Shown here piece after piece: positions 42,440-50,167 of a DNA stretch of 64,000 nt. The DNA is from Terriglobus roseus. GTDB taxonomy: Bacteria; Acidobacteriota; Terriglobia; Terriglobales; Acidobacteriaceae. Position 1 is the stretch's first letter. Every line of letters begins with the position of its first letter. Both the position numbers and the translations under genes were made by a program. The DNA is taken from contig NZ_LT629690.1 of assembly GCF_900102185.1 (NCBI RefSeq), positions 558,001 through 622,000 on the forward strand. The letters are read 5' to 3'. Under the pieces are notes generated by a model that was not told where the DNA came from, made no database searches, and saw only the letters and a list, made by a program, of their open reading frames with translations.

Positions 42440-42673
42440 ATGATTGGAGGAAAGAAAAGTCTTAAAATTGATCCACAACTGGGGGTGATCGCATCCATAG
42501 CCATCCATCCCCATATGCTCTCTGCGGAAGAACTTGCATCTGCACTGTCCATGAGTCCAAAGACGATCTACTCCCAAGCAAAGAACGGCACACTTCCGGC
42601 CATTCGCATTGGCCAGTGTGTGCGATTCGATCCAAAGCATGTTGCGGAATGGCTGTCTAAACGTGTGGCCTGA
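42440..42673 (+). CDS. HTH DNA-binding protein, excisionase/AlpA-like
   Basis: A 77-residue protein consisting of one winged helix-turn-helix of the excisionase family (MLSAEELASALSMSPKTIYS, GTLPAIRIGQCVRFDPKHVA, EWLSKR). Such proteins act as excisionase with tyrosine integrases or as small regulators. It is divergent from the Rep-like operon across an AT-rich region. It may direct excision or control Rep expression; the choice is not readable. Confidence 0.82.
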   Translation: MIGGKKSLKIDPQLGVIASIAIHPHMLSAEELASALSMSPKTIYSQAKNGTLPAIRIGQCVRFDPKHVAEWLSKRVA

Positions 42674-42845
42674 ACATGGGTAGAGAGACGCGGACGGCCT
42701 ACATCAAGGGCCGTTTTCCGTCTCAACAACTGCTTAGATTGACTTCAACTGATTGATAGAGTGTGTGGCTTTATATTGTTTTGACTTGTCAAAGGGATCA
42801 CGAACAGCCGATCCGCATCAGGCTGCGCATCCAAGCAGCGATCAT

Positions 42846-43121
42846 CTACCGATTCTGACGGGCAGCGATAAACTTGCCGACGATGCTGAGCACAGTCGCT
42901 CCCAGGACGGCACCTGCAGACTTCTGGTACCCCTGCACGACTAGGTAGACGAAGGCCAGAAGACATCCTAAAAAGCATGTAGCGCCAGAAATCAGTGCTG
43001 TCATGGCATAAATGTGTTCACGCCGGTTGGTGGTGTCCACCATACCCAATATCTTTTCGGCTATCGGCAGTGGAAGTTGATTCAGATCTGAGGGTTTGGG
43101 CAGGAGAGCTTTAGGTGGCAC
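42846..43121 (-). CDS. Small membrane protein of unknown function
   Basis: A 91-residue product (GTG start) with two hydrophobic helices (about 41-62, MTALISGATCFLGCLLAFVY, and 69-85, AGAVLGATVLSIVGKF) separated by a short polar turn, and a Pro-rich N-terminus. It lies 28 bases after another minus-strand gene of unknown function, likely in one operon. No family recognised. Membrane effectors coupled to a cytoplasmic partner are common in phage-defence cargo, but no direct evidence for that is present. Confidence 0.6.
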   Translation of the reverse strand: MPPKALLPKPSDLNQLPLPIAEKILGMVDTTNRREHIYAMTALISGATCFLGCLLAFVYLVVQGYQKSAGAVLGATVLSIVGKFIAARQNR

Positions 43122-43149
43122 AGGGCGTATCCGTCCTCTAATTGAAGCA

Positions 43150-43515
43150 TCAGAAAGTCTTCATAGTGGTGTTCTTTGCTACTGGCGACGGAGATTCTAT
43201 TGGTGACTCTTCCAACGCCCGCCTCAGCTTACGTTCTCCAATTTCATGCACTTCTGCCCATCTGAACGCGTTCCTAGAATCCTCACAAGGAACTAGATCA
43301 TCAGCGAACACTTGCGTCGGGGCTCCTGACCGAACAGGAGCATCAAGACTAGGCCCAAAACCATCAAAGAAATTACTTATCAGGGAAAGCACCCATGTCC
43401 GATGGCGACGTTTGTTGCTTTCGTCCATTTCGGCATACAGCTCTGCGAGGCGCGCGTCCTCTTCGGCACTTGTATAAGCGACGACGGACTGACGAAGGTT
43501 CTCGATACCATTCAT
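43150..43515 (-). CDS. Protein of unknown function
   Basis: A 121-residue, mostly helical cytoplasmic-type protein (MNGIENLRQSVVAYTSAEED, ARLAELYAEMDESNKRR). The ATG at 43515 is supported by GGGGAG seven bases upstream; the longer frame to 43608 is Arg/Pro-rich and unlikely. Pairs with the downstream small membrane protein. No family recognised. Confidence 0.6.
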   Translation of the reverse strand: MNGIENLRQSVVAYTSAEEDARLAELYAEMDESNKRRHRTWVLSLISNFFDGFGPSLDAPVRSGAPTQVFADDLVPCEDSRNAFRWAEVHEIGERKLRRALEESPIESPSPVAKNTTMKTF

Positions 43516-43713
43516 TGTCTCGCTCCCCTTCTCTGTTCGATGACAGGATGACCGAACAGGGGTGCTTGGGCGTGGCCTTTCGAACCACCTATCCGGTGGA
43601 CGACGCATGTCGAGATCATATAGGCAGATGGCTCATTCGCATCAACTCTCGTTGAGTCGCATTAACTTATGCAACCCACAATAGTCTCGGAAACATGGCG
43701 ACACAGCCCATGA

Positions 43714-44481
43714 TTAAGGTGTGGAAACCGAAGTCAACAGGCTGAATTCCGCCAACGGAAGTGGTTTAGGGGCATATTTACGCCTGTAGTGGAGATAACG
43801 ATTGAATATCGTCCACGTCCTCAGCAGAACTTCACCAGTCTCATCTCTACTCAGGAATTCGTGGTTCCCATGCCGTGACTTTTTCGAAGCTGCGCTGATG
43901 TATTGCAAATACTGCTCCTCGACGTTGAGGGCAACATGCATATTCTTCCAACCAAGGGTGTCCTTGGCTCCCGGAGTGATTAGGTGCCTAATGGCATCGA
44001 GAACTCTGGCGCAATTCACGGCTGTTGTTCTAGCTGTTGAAATCGCAGCATTCAGATCGGAAATAGCCATAAAGAGATTTACGTCGCATGCAATGTCTTC
44101 GAACATGGCTCCGATCTCATTGATCTCGTAAGCATCGAGAACATTGAAAAGAAAATCAGTTTGATTGACCAGTGCCTGTTCATTTCCGTTTGGCTCAATA
44201 AATGTGTCGATGTGGACGGTAAGGCCCCATCCCATCTTCAGTCCAATTAGGAATACGACTGTGCGAACTAGTTCGAATGCTCGCGTATACATATGCGAAG
44301 AGAAAGTGTGGTCAGCTAATTCTGTTTCGCATTGGACGCTGACCACACTTTCGAGAATAGCCACGGTAAAGGTTATGTGCCGACCAGTCAGCACATCCAA
44401 TTCCGTTATGGGTGCGAGATTCTCGACGTTTATGCAAGTTCCACGTGGCTCAACATATCCCATGAAATAGACTGTCGGCAT
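43714..44481 (-). CDS. Protein of unknown function (cargo)
   Basis: A 255-residue protein without recognised domain. The first half is beta-rich (MPTVYFMGYVEPRGTCINVE, ITFTVAILESVVSVQCETEL), the second helical, with the segment NVEEQYLQYISAASKKSRHG. Complete frame, no membrane segment. It lies in the minus-strand cargo block near attR between two other unknown genes. Confidence 0.6.
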   Translation of the reverse strand: MPTVYFMGYVEPRGTCINVENLAPITELDVLTGRHITFTVAILESVVSVQCETELADHTFSSHMYTRAFELVRTVVFLIGLKMGWGLTVHIDTFIEPNGNEQALVNQTDFLFNVLDAYEINEIGAMFEDIACDVNLFMAISDLNAAISTARTTAVNCARVLDAIRHLITPGAKDTLGWKNMHVALNVEEQYLQYISAASKKSRHGNHEFLSRDETGEVLLRTWTIFNRYLHYRRKYAPKPLPLAEFSLLTSVSTP

Positions 44482-44600
44482 TGGGAAAATCTACGCGATG
44501 GCGCACAATCTGTCACCTGAAAGGCGATTCGAAAGCGGCCCGTGCAGAGTCTCACGAAATTCCCATCAGGAACGGTTCGAAATTGAGATATAGAAGTCTT

Positions 44601-45104
44601 TCAGCTTTCGTTCACTTGCTGCGAAGATCGAAGACCTTCTACATAGTAGGCAAGCTCTCTGATCGCCTCTCTACAGCGAGATATCTCGGTTAGAAGATCG
44701 AGTAATTCCTGTTTGGTAACGGGAACCCTCTCCATCTCCAGTACCTTCCTAGGTCTCAGCCTTCGTCTGACCACGATACCGTCTTCGACGGTCCAAACCG
44801 AATGAGCGATGGCATTTCTTCGTGCGGCAACATCCATGAGGGATGCGTGAAATTCCTTCTTATACCAATCATGCGGTGAACCTGCGACCGGCTCGCCCAT
44901 CGCATTGATGAGGAGATCAAGCAGACCTTTTCGAACATTGAAATTCAGTCGTGCATATGGGATGTGGGCGTTTAGCTGAGAGGCATCTTGGCCTGTCAAT
45001 CCAATGATTGCGGTCATCAGAGAGTTATCAAGCGTATTGAACTTGAGAATGATTGCTCCGATGATTGTCAGGTAGTCTTCCGGCATGTCTGAGATGACTG
45101 GCAT
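44601..45104 (-). CDS. HEPN-like protein of unknown function
   Basis: A 167-residue helical protein with RRNAIAHS around residues 95-102. The spacing R96 to H101 (R-x4-H) fits the HEPN ribonuclease active site, and the surrounding pattern (IILKFNTLDNSLMTAIIGL, VRKGLLDLLINAMG, then the R-N-x-x-x-H helix) fits HEPN helical bundles. HEPN proteins often cut RNA in toxin-antitoxin and abortive-infection systems. No clear antitoxin gene lies next to it. It is the last gene before attR. Confidence 0.5.
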   Translation of the reverse strand: MPVISDMPEDYLTIIGAIILKFNTLDNSLMTAIIGLTGQDASQLNAHIPYARLNFNVRKGLLDLLINAMGEPVAGSPHDWYKKEFHASLMDVAARRNAIAHSVWTVEDGIVVRRRLRPRKVLEMERVPVTKQELLDLLTEISRCREAIRELAYYVEGLRSSQQVNES

Positions 45105-45232
45105 GCGGCGAATTTAACCGGAATCTGCACACTCTGTCACATGAAGCAGAAGCACCTTGGCACCATCAAAGGGAAGCGGCTAACTGTTTTTGTGAGGGAA
45201 CTCAAACTCCTCCGAAATAGAGGGAAATCTCG

Positions 45233-45280
45233 TTGTACGGTTTTTCGACCGTTGTACGAAATTGGAAGAGGAGAAGAGGG
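45233..45280. promoter_or_regulatory. TTGTACG pair near attR, arm-type sites
   Basis: TTGTACG at 45233-45239 and 45252-45258 with the inverted bases CGGT/ACCG between them, then ATTGGAAGAGGAGAA. The same arrangement precedes the integrase at the other end. Probable integrase arm-type sites, or a copied piece of the integrase upstream region. Confidence 0.45.
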
Positions 45281-45379
45281 AAAATCGGGGTTGTGGAGAG
45301 ACTGTATAGACTGACGAGAATCGCGCAAAGTCGCTGATTCTAGGTCAAATACATTTGTTTTCAAGGATTTAGCTGAAGC

Positions 45380-45401
45380 GATGGCGGAGAGGGAGGGATT
45401 C
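45380..45401. repeat. attR, right attachment-site repeat
   Basis: 22 bases identical to 23792-23813, lying at the 3' end of the intact tRNA-Ser gene, which the element leaves functional. Confidence 0.92.
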
Positions 45402-45471
45402 GAACCCCCGTTCGGCTTTCACCGAAAGCTGTTTTCAAGACAGCCTGTTTCAACCACTCACACACCTCTCC
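45382..45471 (-). tRNA. tRNA-Ser (anticodon TGA)
   Basis: On the minus strand the 90 bases fold as a class II tRNA: acceptor GGAGAGG pairs with CCTCTCC, discriminator G and encoded CCA, anticodon stem GCTGT/ACAGC around CTTGAAA (anticodon TGA, read UCA), a long variable arm (CTTTCGGTGAAAGC) and T loop GGTTCGAATCC. Serves as attB of the integrated element. Confidence 0.95.
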
Positions 45472-45568
45472 GCGGATGGGGTTGTTCCTGCTTCAATCGT
45501 AGCAGGAACGTCGGGTTGCATCGTGTTTTGTGGCTCATGCGTCCAATGTTCGGGAGTAGCATGAAAGT

Positions 45569-46837
45569 ATGCCGGTAGCTGTCCGCCAGAAGTCGTTCGA
45601 GAGCACTCTTCGTTCCGCGAAGACTTCGCTGGTGTTCCGCGAGACCATGCACCTTGCCCTGGACAGCTTCCGCGCCAGCAAAGTGCGTTTCCTGCTGACC
45701 ATGCTGGGCATGATTATCGGGTCGGCCTCGATTGTTCTGGTTGTGACCGTTGGCATGACGGGGCGTCAGTATGCGCTGGATACGTTGTCGAGCATTGGCC
45801 CCAACATGGTGGAAATGCAGTACAACGGTGGCGCCACGGTGGGTGCGGATGGCGCCTCGACCCCGGACTACATGACCAAGGAAGATGAGGCGGCGGTGCT
45901 GGCTCAGGTGCCTGGCATTGCGCAAAGTTCGCCCATGCTGGAAGTGCATGCGCCGATCTCGATTGGCGAGGGCAAAACGCGCGATGTGATGTTGTTGGGC
46001 GTCTCACCTCGTTATAAGGACGTACGCAATTTGGGCGTGCTGAGCGGACGGTTTTTTGACGATCAGGACACCATTGCGCACGAAAAGGTGGGGATGATCG
46101 TGGAGCCGCTGGCGAAGACCCTCTTCGGCTCGGACGATGCGGCTGTAGGCAGGGTCCTGAACCTGAGCGGCATTCCCATCACGATTGTTGGTGTTTTTAA
46201 GCAGCGCGTGGACACCTTCGGCCAGTCTGAAATCAGCGACGACACTGTATTGCTGCCATATCCCGTGGCTCGCTACATGACCGGAACAGACACGGTGAAG
46301 GAAATCTTCTTCACCATGAAGGACCCCGCGGATGTGCCTCGTGGAGCGGCCAGAATTCTGGACCTGATTCAGTCGCGGCATCGCAAGGGCAGCAAATATA
46401 CCGCGTTTACGATGGTGGCCATTCTGGACACCATGAAGAAGGTCGCGGATTCGCTGACTTACGTGTTGACGGCAGCGGCGTTCATTACGCTGGTGGTTTC
46501 AGGCGTGGGCATTATGAACAGCATGCTGGCAAACGTGACGGCCCGTTATCGCGAGATTGGTATTCGCAAGGCTCTGGGTGCGACGCGGCACGAGATCCGG
46601 CTGCAGTTCCTGACTGAGGCGGTTTTCCTGTCGTTGAGCGGTGGTGTGGTGGGTACGCTGTTGGGATTGGCGCTTCCGGTGACTGTGAACCTGCTGACGC
46701 CGGTACACATTCCTATGTCAGGGCTTTCTGCCGTGGTCGCGCTTTTGACCAGCGTATTGGTTGGCGTGATTTTCGGAACGCTTCCGGCAAATCGGGCGGC
46801 GGCGCTGGATCCGGTGGAAATGCTCAAGTACGAGTAG
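45569..46837 (+). CDS. ABC transporter permease, MacB/FtsX-like
   Basis: A 422-residue permease. An N-terminal membrane helix (VRFLLTMLGMIIGSASIVLV) is followed by a MacB-like periplasmic core (about 75-285) and three C-terminal helices of the FtsX domain (LTYVLTAAAFITLVVSGVGI, YREIGIRKALGATRHEIRLQ coupling helix, GTLLGLALPVTVNLL). It exports or extracts a substrate with an ATPase partner, but no ATPase gene adjoins it here. TAGCAT lies six bases before the ATG, like the leaderless-type boxes in the element. Confidence 0.88.
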   Translation: MPVAVRQKSFESTLRSAKTSLVFRETMHLALDSFRASKVRFLLTMLGMIIGSASIVLVVTVGMTGRQYALDTLSSIGPNMVEMQYNGGATVGADGASTPDYMTKEDEAAVLAQVPGIAQSSPMLEVHAPISIGEGKTRDVMLLGVSPRYKDVRNLGVLSGRFFDDQDTIAHEKVGMIVEPLAKTLFGSDDAAVGRVLNLSGIPITIVGVFKQRVDTFGQSEISDDTVLLPYPVARYMTGTDTVKEIFFTMKDPADVPRGAARILDLIQSRHRKGSKYTAFTMVAILDTMKKVADSLTYVLTAAAFITLVVSGVGIMNSMLANVTARYREIGIRKALGATRHEIRLQFLTEAVFLSLSGGVVGTLLGLALPVTVNLLTPVHIPMSGLSAVVALLTSVLVGVIFGTLPANRAAALDPVEMLKYE

Positions 46838-46865
46838 AGGTTGGATCCCTCAAAAAACTCGAAAA

Positions 46866-47108
46866 CTACATAGGCAGTGCGATTATTTCCAGCTCGCGCT
46901 GCATGTTTTCCAGGGAAAGATGCGTGGAGTCCAGGTGGCAGGCGACGTGGCGTGCGCCTTCAGTGGATACGCCATAGCCGCGTGCGGCGAGAAAACTGGC
47001 GATCAGTTCTGCTGCCTGCCAATTGTCCAGGCCGGAACTGAGTAGTTCATTGCGCAGTTCGGCGACGTCGTCCTGCGAGAACTTGCCATCGTTGGGGGAT
47101 ATCTCCAT
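46866..47108 (-). CDS. Small conserved-looking protein of unknown function
   Basis: An 80-residue acidic helical protein (DDVAELRNELLSSGLDNWQA, AELIASFLAARGYGVSTEGA). GGAG seven bases before the ATG supports it. Located convergent with the permease and upstream-divergent from folD. No family recognised. Confidence 0.6.
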   Translation of the reverse strand: MEISPNDGKFSQDDVAELRNELLSSGLDNWQAAELIASFLAARGYGVSTEGARHVACHLDSTHLSLENMQRELEIIALPM

Positions 47109-47268
47109 CCAGATGCTCCTTCGCGCCGGTTCTCCCGGTAAATTGAAAGTTTAGACGTGATCCGTGCTGTGGGGTTGCGCCTACTACAAATTCTTTGAGT
47201 TCTGATGTCATTTTGCCGAATTTGTGCGAACGCATCACAATGCATGTTCACGATATCCTCAAAGAGAC

Positions 47269-48180
47269 ATGAGCACACGCATTCTGGACGGAACCGCCAT
47301 TGCCGCGGAGATCAAAGCTGAGTTGAAGTCGCAGGTGGAAGCGTTGGGATACACGCCGGGATTGACGGTGATCCTGATTGGCGAAGATCCTGCCTCTGCC
47401 ATTTATGTTCGCAATAAGGTAAAAGCCTGCGAAGAACTGGGTATTCGCAGTGTGGAAATACGTCCGGAAACGACCATCACCACGGAAGAATTGCTGGCGA
47501 TGATCGACGAACTGAACGAGGATGACAGCGTTGACGGCATCCTGGTGCAGTTGCCGCTGCCGAAGCACGTGGATACTAAGAAGGTGCTGGACGCGGTCGC
47601 TCCTGAAAAGGATGTGGACGGCTTTCACCCCGTCAATGTTGGCCGCCTGAGCACGGGACAGGATTCCCTGACGCCCTGCACGCCGACGGGTGTAATTGAG
47701 ATTTTGAAGCGTAGCGGCATTGCTACGGAAGGCGCGGAGGCCGTTGTCATTGGCCGTAGCGACATTGTGGGCAAGCCGGTGGCGATGATGCTGACGGCGG
47801 CGAATGCTACCGTGACCATCTGCCACGGGCGCACCAAGAACCTGGCGGAACATACGCGTCGCGCGGACATCCTGGTAGTAGCGATTGGCAAGGCCGGATT
47901 TGTGACCGCCGACATGGTGAAGCCGGGCGCGGTGTTGATCGATGTGGGTATCAACCGCGTGAGCGATGCGGCTGAAGTAAACCGCTTCTTTGGCGACGAT
48001 GCGAAGCGTATGGAGACTTATGCGAAGCGCGGCTCGGTGGTGATGGGCGATATTGCACCGCAGGCGTTTGCTGTTTCGTCGGCTTATACGCCGGTTCCTG
48101 GCGGTGTGGGCGCGCTGACGATTGCCATGCTGATGCACAACACGGTGAAGGCTGCGAAGCTGCGGCGGGCTGCCAAGTAA
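47269..48180 (+). CDS. folD: Bifunctional methylenetetrahydrofolate dehydrogenase/cyclohydrolase
   Basis: A 303-residue cytoplasmic enzyme that oxidises 5,10-methylene-THF with NADP and hydrolyses the methenyl form to 10-formyl-THF, feeding purine synthesis and initiator Met-tRNA. Visible signatures: GLTVILIGEDPASAIYVRNK with the catalytic Lys, DGILVQLPLPKHVD, EKDVDGFHPVNVGRL, PCTPTGVIEIL, and VVIGRSDIVGKPVAMML. The ATG at 47269 fits the family length, with the frame reading back to a GTG at 47224. coaE follows after five bases. Confidence 0.96.
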   Translation: MSTRILDGTAIAAEIKAELKSQVEALGYTPGLTVILIGEDPASAIYVRNKVKACEELGIRSVEIRPETTITTEELLAMIDELNEDDSVDGILVQLPLPKHVDTKKVLDAVAPEKDVDGFHPVNVGRLSTGQDSLTPCTPTGVIEILKRSGIATEGAEAVVIGRSDIVGKPVAMMLTAANATVTICHGRTKNLAEHTRRADILVVAIGKAGFVTADMVKPGAVLIDVGINRVSDAAEVNRFFGDDAKRMETYAKRGSVVMGDIAPQAFAVSSAYTPVPGGVGALTIAMLMHNTVKAAKLRRAAK

Positions 48181-48185
48181 ACGCA

Positions 48186-48854
48186 ATGCTGCGCGTCGCA
48201 CTTACGGGTGGTGTGGGCAGCGGTAAGAGTACCGCTGCGGCCATGCTCCAAGAGTGCGGCGTGTATCTTTTTCAGTCGGATGAGGCTGGCCGTGCGTTGA
48301 TGCAGCAAGGCGGTGCCGCATTTGCGGCGATTGTCCAGCAGTTCGGTGCAGGCGTGGTGAAGGCGGATGGATCGCTGGACCGTCCGGCGTTGGCGCGGAT
48401 TGCCTTTGACGAAGGCCGCGTCGAGGAGCTGAACGCGATCGTGCATCCGCTGGTGATTGCAGAGCAGACACGATGGGCGGCTGAGATTGCGGCTAAAGAT
48501 CCAGTGGCAGTGGCGGTGGTGGAGTCGGCCCTGGTGTTTGAAACGAAACATGCCGCTAGTGCAGATGATCCTGCTCCATGGCGCACGCGCTTCGATCGCA
48601 TTGTGGTGGTGACTGCGCCAGAAGAACTGCGGCGGTGGCGCTACATCCAACGTGTTTCCGGGTTGGATGAAGCAGCGGCTTCGGCGGATTTCGACCGTCG
48701 CAATGCCGCGCAGTGGAGCGATGAACGCAAGGCCGCGATGGCAGATTTTGTGATTGCGAACGACGATTCGCTTCAGGAGCTTCGTGACGAAGTACAAACC
48801 CTGTGGGAAGAGTTGAAGACGGAATCGGCAGAGCGGGCCAGACAAGCGATGTAG
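48186..48854 (+). CDS. coaE: Dephospho-CoA kinase
   Basis: A 222-residue enzyme for the last step of coenzyme A synthesis. The P-loop GGVGSGKSTAA (8-18) and the CoaE motif YLFQSDEAGRALMQ are visible, with VHPLVIAEQTRWAAE and FDRIVVVTAPEELRRWRYIQ, QRVSGLDEAAASADFDRRNA. It lies directly after folD and before the protease gene and is probably cotranscribed. Confidence 0.94.
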   Translation: MLRVALTGGVGSGKSTAAAMLQECGVYLFQSDEAGRALMQQGGAAFAAIVQQFGAGVVKADGSLDRPALARIAFDEGRVEELNAIVHPLVIAEQTRWAAEIAAKDPVAVAVVESALVFETKHAASADDPAPWRTRFDRIVVVTAPEELRRWRYIQRVSGLDEAAASADFDRRNAAQWSDERKAAMADFVIANDDSLQELRDEVQTLWEELKTESAERARQAM

Positions 48855-48908
48855 CGTCGCGGATACACTAAAAGTGCCTGTCTTTGGTGCGCCGTGGAGG
48901 GCGCCTGG

Positions 48909-50108
48909 ATGAAGTTGCGTAGAGTTTTACTGGTTGTTTTGTTGTTGGTGAGTTTCTATCTTCTGACGCAGCACCTGTGGCCCACTGGCACGGTCGCTGC
49001 GTTGATGCAGCGTTATGTGCCGTCGATGAACGGTAGCCGGATCGAGCATCTGACCGGGCCAATCGGCGCGTTTGATCTGAATGTGGCCAATGCGCAGCCC
49101 GCGTATGACTCGGAAGAACAGAACAACATTGCCGTGTACAAGCGCGTGACGCCGAGCGTTGTGAACATCACCAGCACCACCATTGCAATTGACTTCTTCT
49201 ACGGTGCGGTGCCTCAGCAGGGGCAGGGGTCAGGCTTCATCCTGGACAAGCAGGGTCACATCCTGACGAACAACCATGTGATTGGCGAGAACTATCAGCG
49301 AGTGGAAGTACAGCTTGCGGACAAGCACAAGTACAAGGCGCAAGTGGTGACCGTGGACAAGGCGCATGACCTTGCGCTGCTACAGATCAACGCACCGAAC
49401 CTGCAACCGGTGGAGCTTGCGGATTCGCGCAATTTGCAGGTGGGGCAGAAGGTGTTCGCCATTGGCAATCCGTTTGGTTTGTCCGGCACCATGACTCGCG
49501 GCATCATCTCTGCCATTCGTAGCGTGCGCGGACCGAACGGCAATGCGATTGATAACGCCATCCAGACGGATGCGGCCATCAACCCCGGCAACAGCGGTGG
49601 TCCGTTGATGAATTCACACGGGCAGGTTATCGGTATCAATACGATGATTGCCAGCAACAATGGCGCGGATCAGAGCGCCGGTATTGGCTTTGCCATTCCA
49701 ATCAACACCGCGCGTGCGGTTTTGGATGACTTCTCAAAGTATGGGCATGTACGCCGTCCGTCGCTGGCAATTACTCCGCTGGAGATTGGTCCGGATCTTG
49801 CCGACCAGATTGGTTTGCCTGCGGATTACGGTGTGTTGATTCAGCGTGTGCTGCCGGGTGGTGCTGCGGAACGAGCGGGACTGAAGGGCGGAACACAACG
49901 TGCCGCGCTGGGTAATACGCCGGTGATGCTGGGTGGGGATTTCATCGTGGCCATCGATGGAGAAGAGATCACCAACGTACAGGACATTTCCAGCGTGATG
50001 AATTCGCATAAGACTGGCGATGTGGTCACGGTGACAGCCTTCCGCGGACGTCGCAGGATGGATGTGAAGGTGACGCTGGGCGAAGCAGGGAATGATCGCC
50101 AGATCTAA
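48909..50108 (+). CDS. Trypsin-like serine protease, DegP/HtrA family with PDZ domain
   Basis: A 399-residue membrane-anchored periplasmic protease for damaged proteins. One N-terminal helix (RRVLLVVLLLVSFYLLTQHL) anchors it. The catalytic triad is H123 (TNNHVIG), D154 (AHDLALLQI) and S229 (NPGNSGGPL). A single C-terminal PDZ domain (about 285-390) has GVLIQRVLPGGAAERAGLKG and FIVAIDGEEITNVQDISSVM. One PDZ rather than two makes it more DegS-like. The ATG at 48909 has GGAGG eight bases upstream, better than the GTG at 48894. Confidence 0.93.
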   Translation: MKLRRVLLVVLLLVSFYLLTQHLWPTGTVAALMQRYVPSMNGSRIEHLTGPIGAFDLNVANAQPAYDSEEQNNIAVYKRVTPSVVNITSTTIAIDFFYGAVPQQGQGSGFILDKQGHILTNNHVIGENYQRVEVQLADKHKYKAQVVTVDKAHDLALLQINAPNLQPVELADSRNLQVGQKVFAIGNPFGLSGTMTRGIISAIRSVRGPNGNAIDNAIQTDAAINPGNSGGPLMNSHGQVIGINTMIASNNGADQSAGIGFAIPINTARAVLDDFSKYGHVRRPSLAITPLEIGPDLADQIGLPADYGVLIQRVLPGGAAERAGLKGGTQRAALGNTPVMLGGDFIVAIDGEEITNVQDISSVMNSHKTGDVVTVTAFRGRRRMDVKVTLGEAGNDRQI

Positions 50109-50128
50109 GTGATCATCATCTACAAGAG

Positions 50129-50167
50129 AACCGTAAAGAGCACGCCTTAGGCGTGCTCTTTACGGTT
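50129..50167. terminator. Bidirectional terminator overlapping a stop codon
   Basis: Perfect 18-base arms (AACCGTAAAGAGCACGCC and its complement) with a three-base loop. It lies between the convergent protease and histidine-kinase genes, and the kinase stop codon is inside the right arm. Confidence 0.85.

Larger units (their letters stand above)
23792..45401. mobile_element. Integrated phage-derived element in tRNA-Ser
   Basis: The element spans between two identical 22-bp sequences containing GGCGGAGAGGGAGGGATTC. The right copy is the 3' end of an intact tRNA-Ser(TGA) gene. It begins with a tyrosine integrase and carries terminase subunits, portal, remnants of a head protease, connector and virion proteins, a holin-like protein, homing-type nucleases, a HUH Rep-like protein and several cargo genes. 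No major capsid, tail tube, tape-measure or baseplate gene is present, so it cannot form a virion alone. It is AT-richer by eye than the flanks. It is either a deleted prophage or a satellite that depends on a helper. Confidence 0.9.

Noticed and set aside
45113-45380. Possible second integrase gene near attR
   Set aside because: Only the upstream-like sequence (TTGTACG pair and GAAGAGGAGAA) is present; no integrase coding sequence or extra att core follows.
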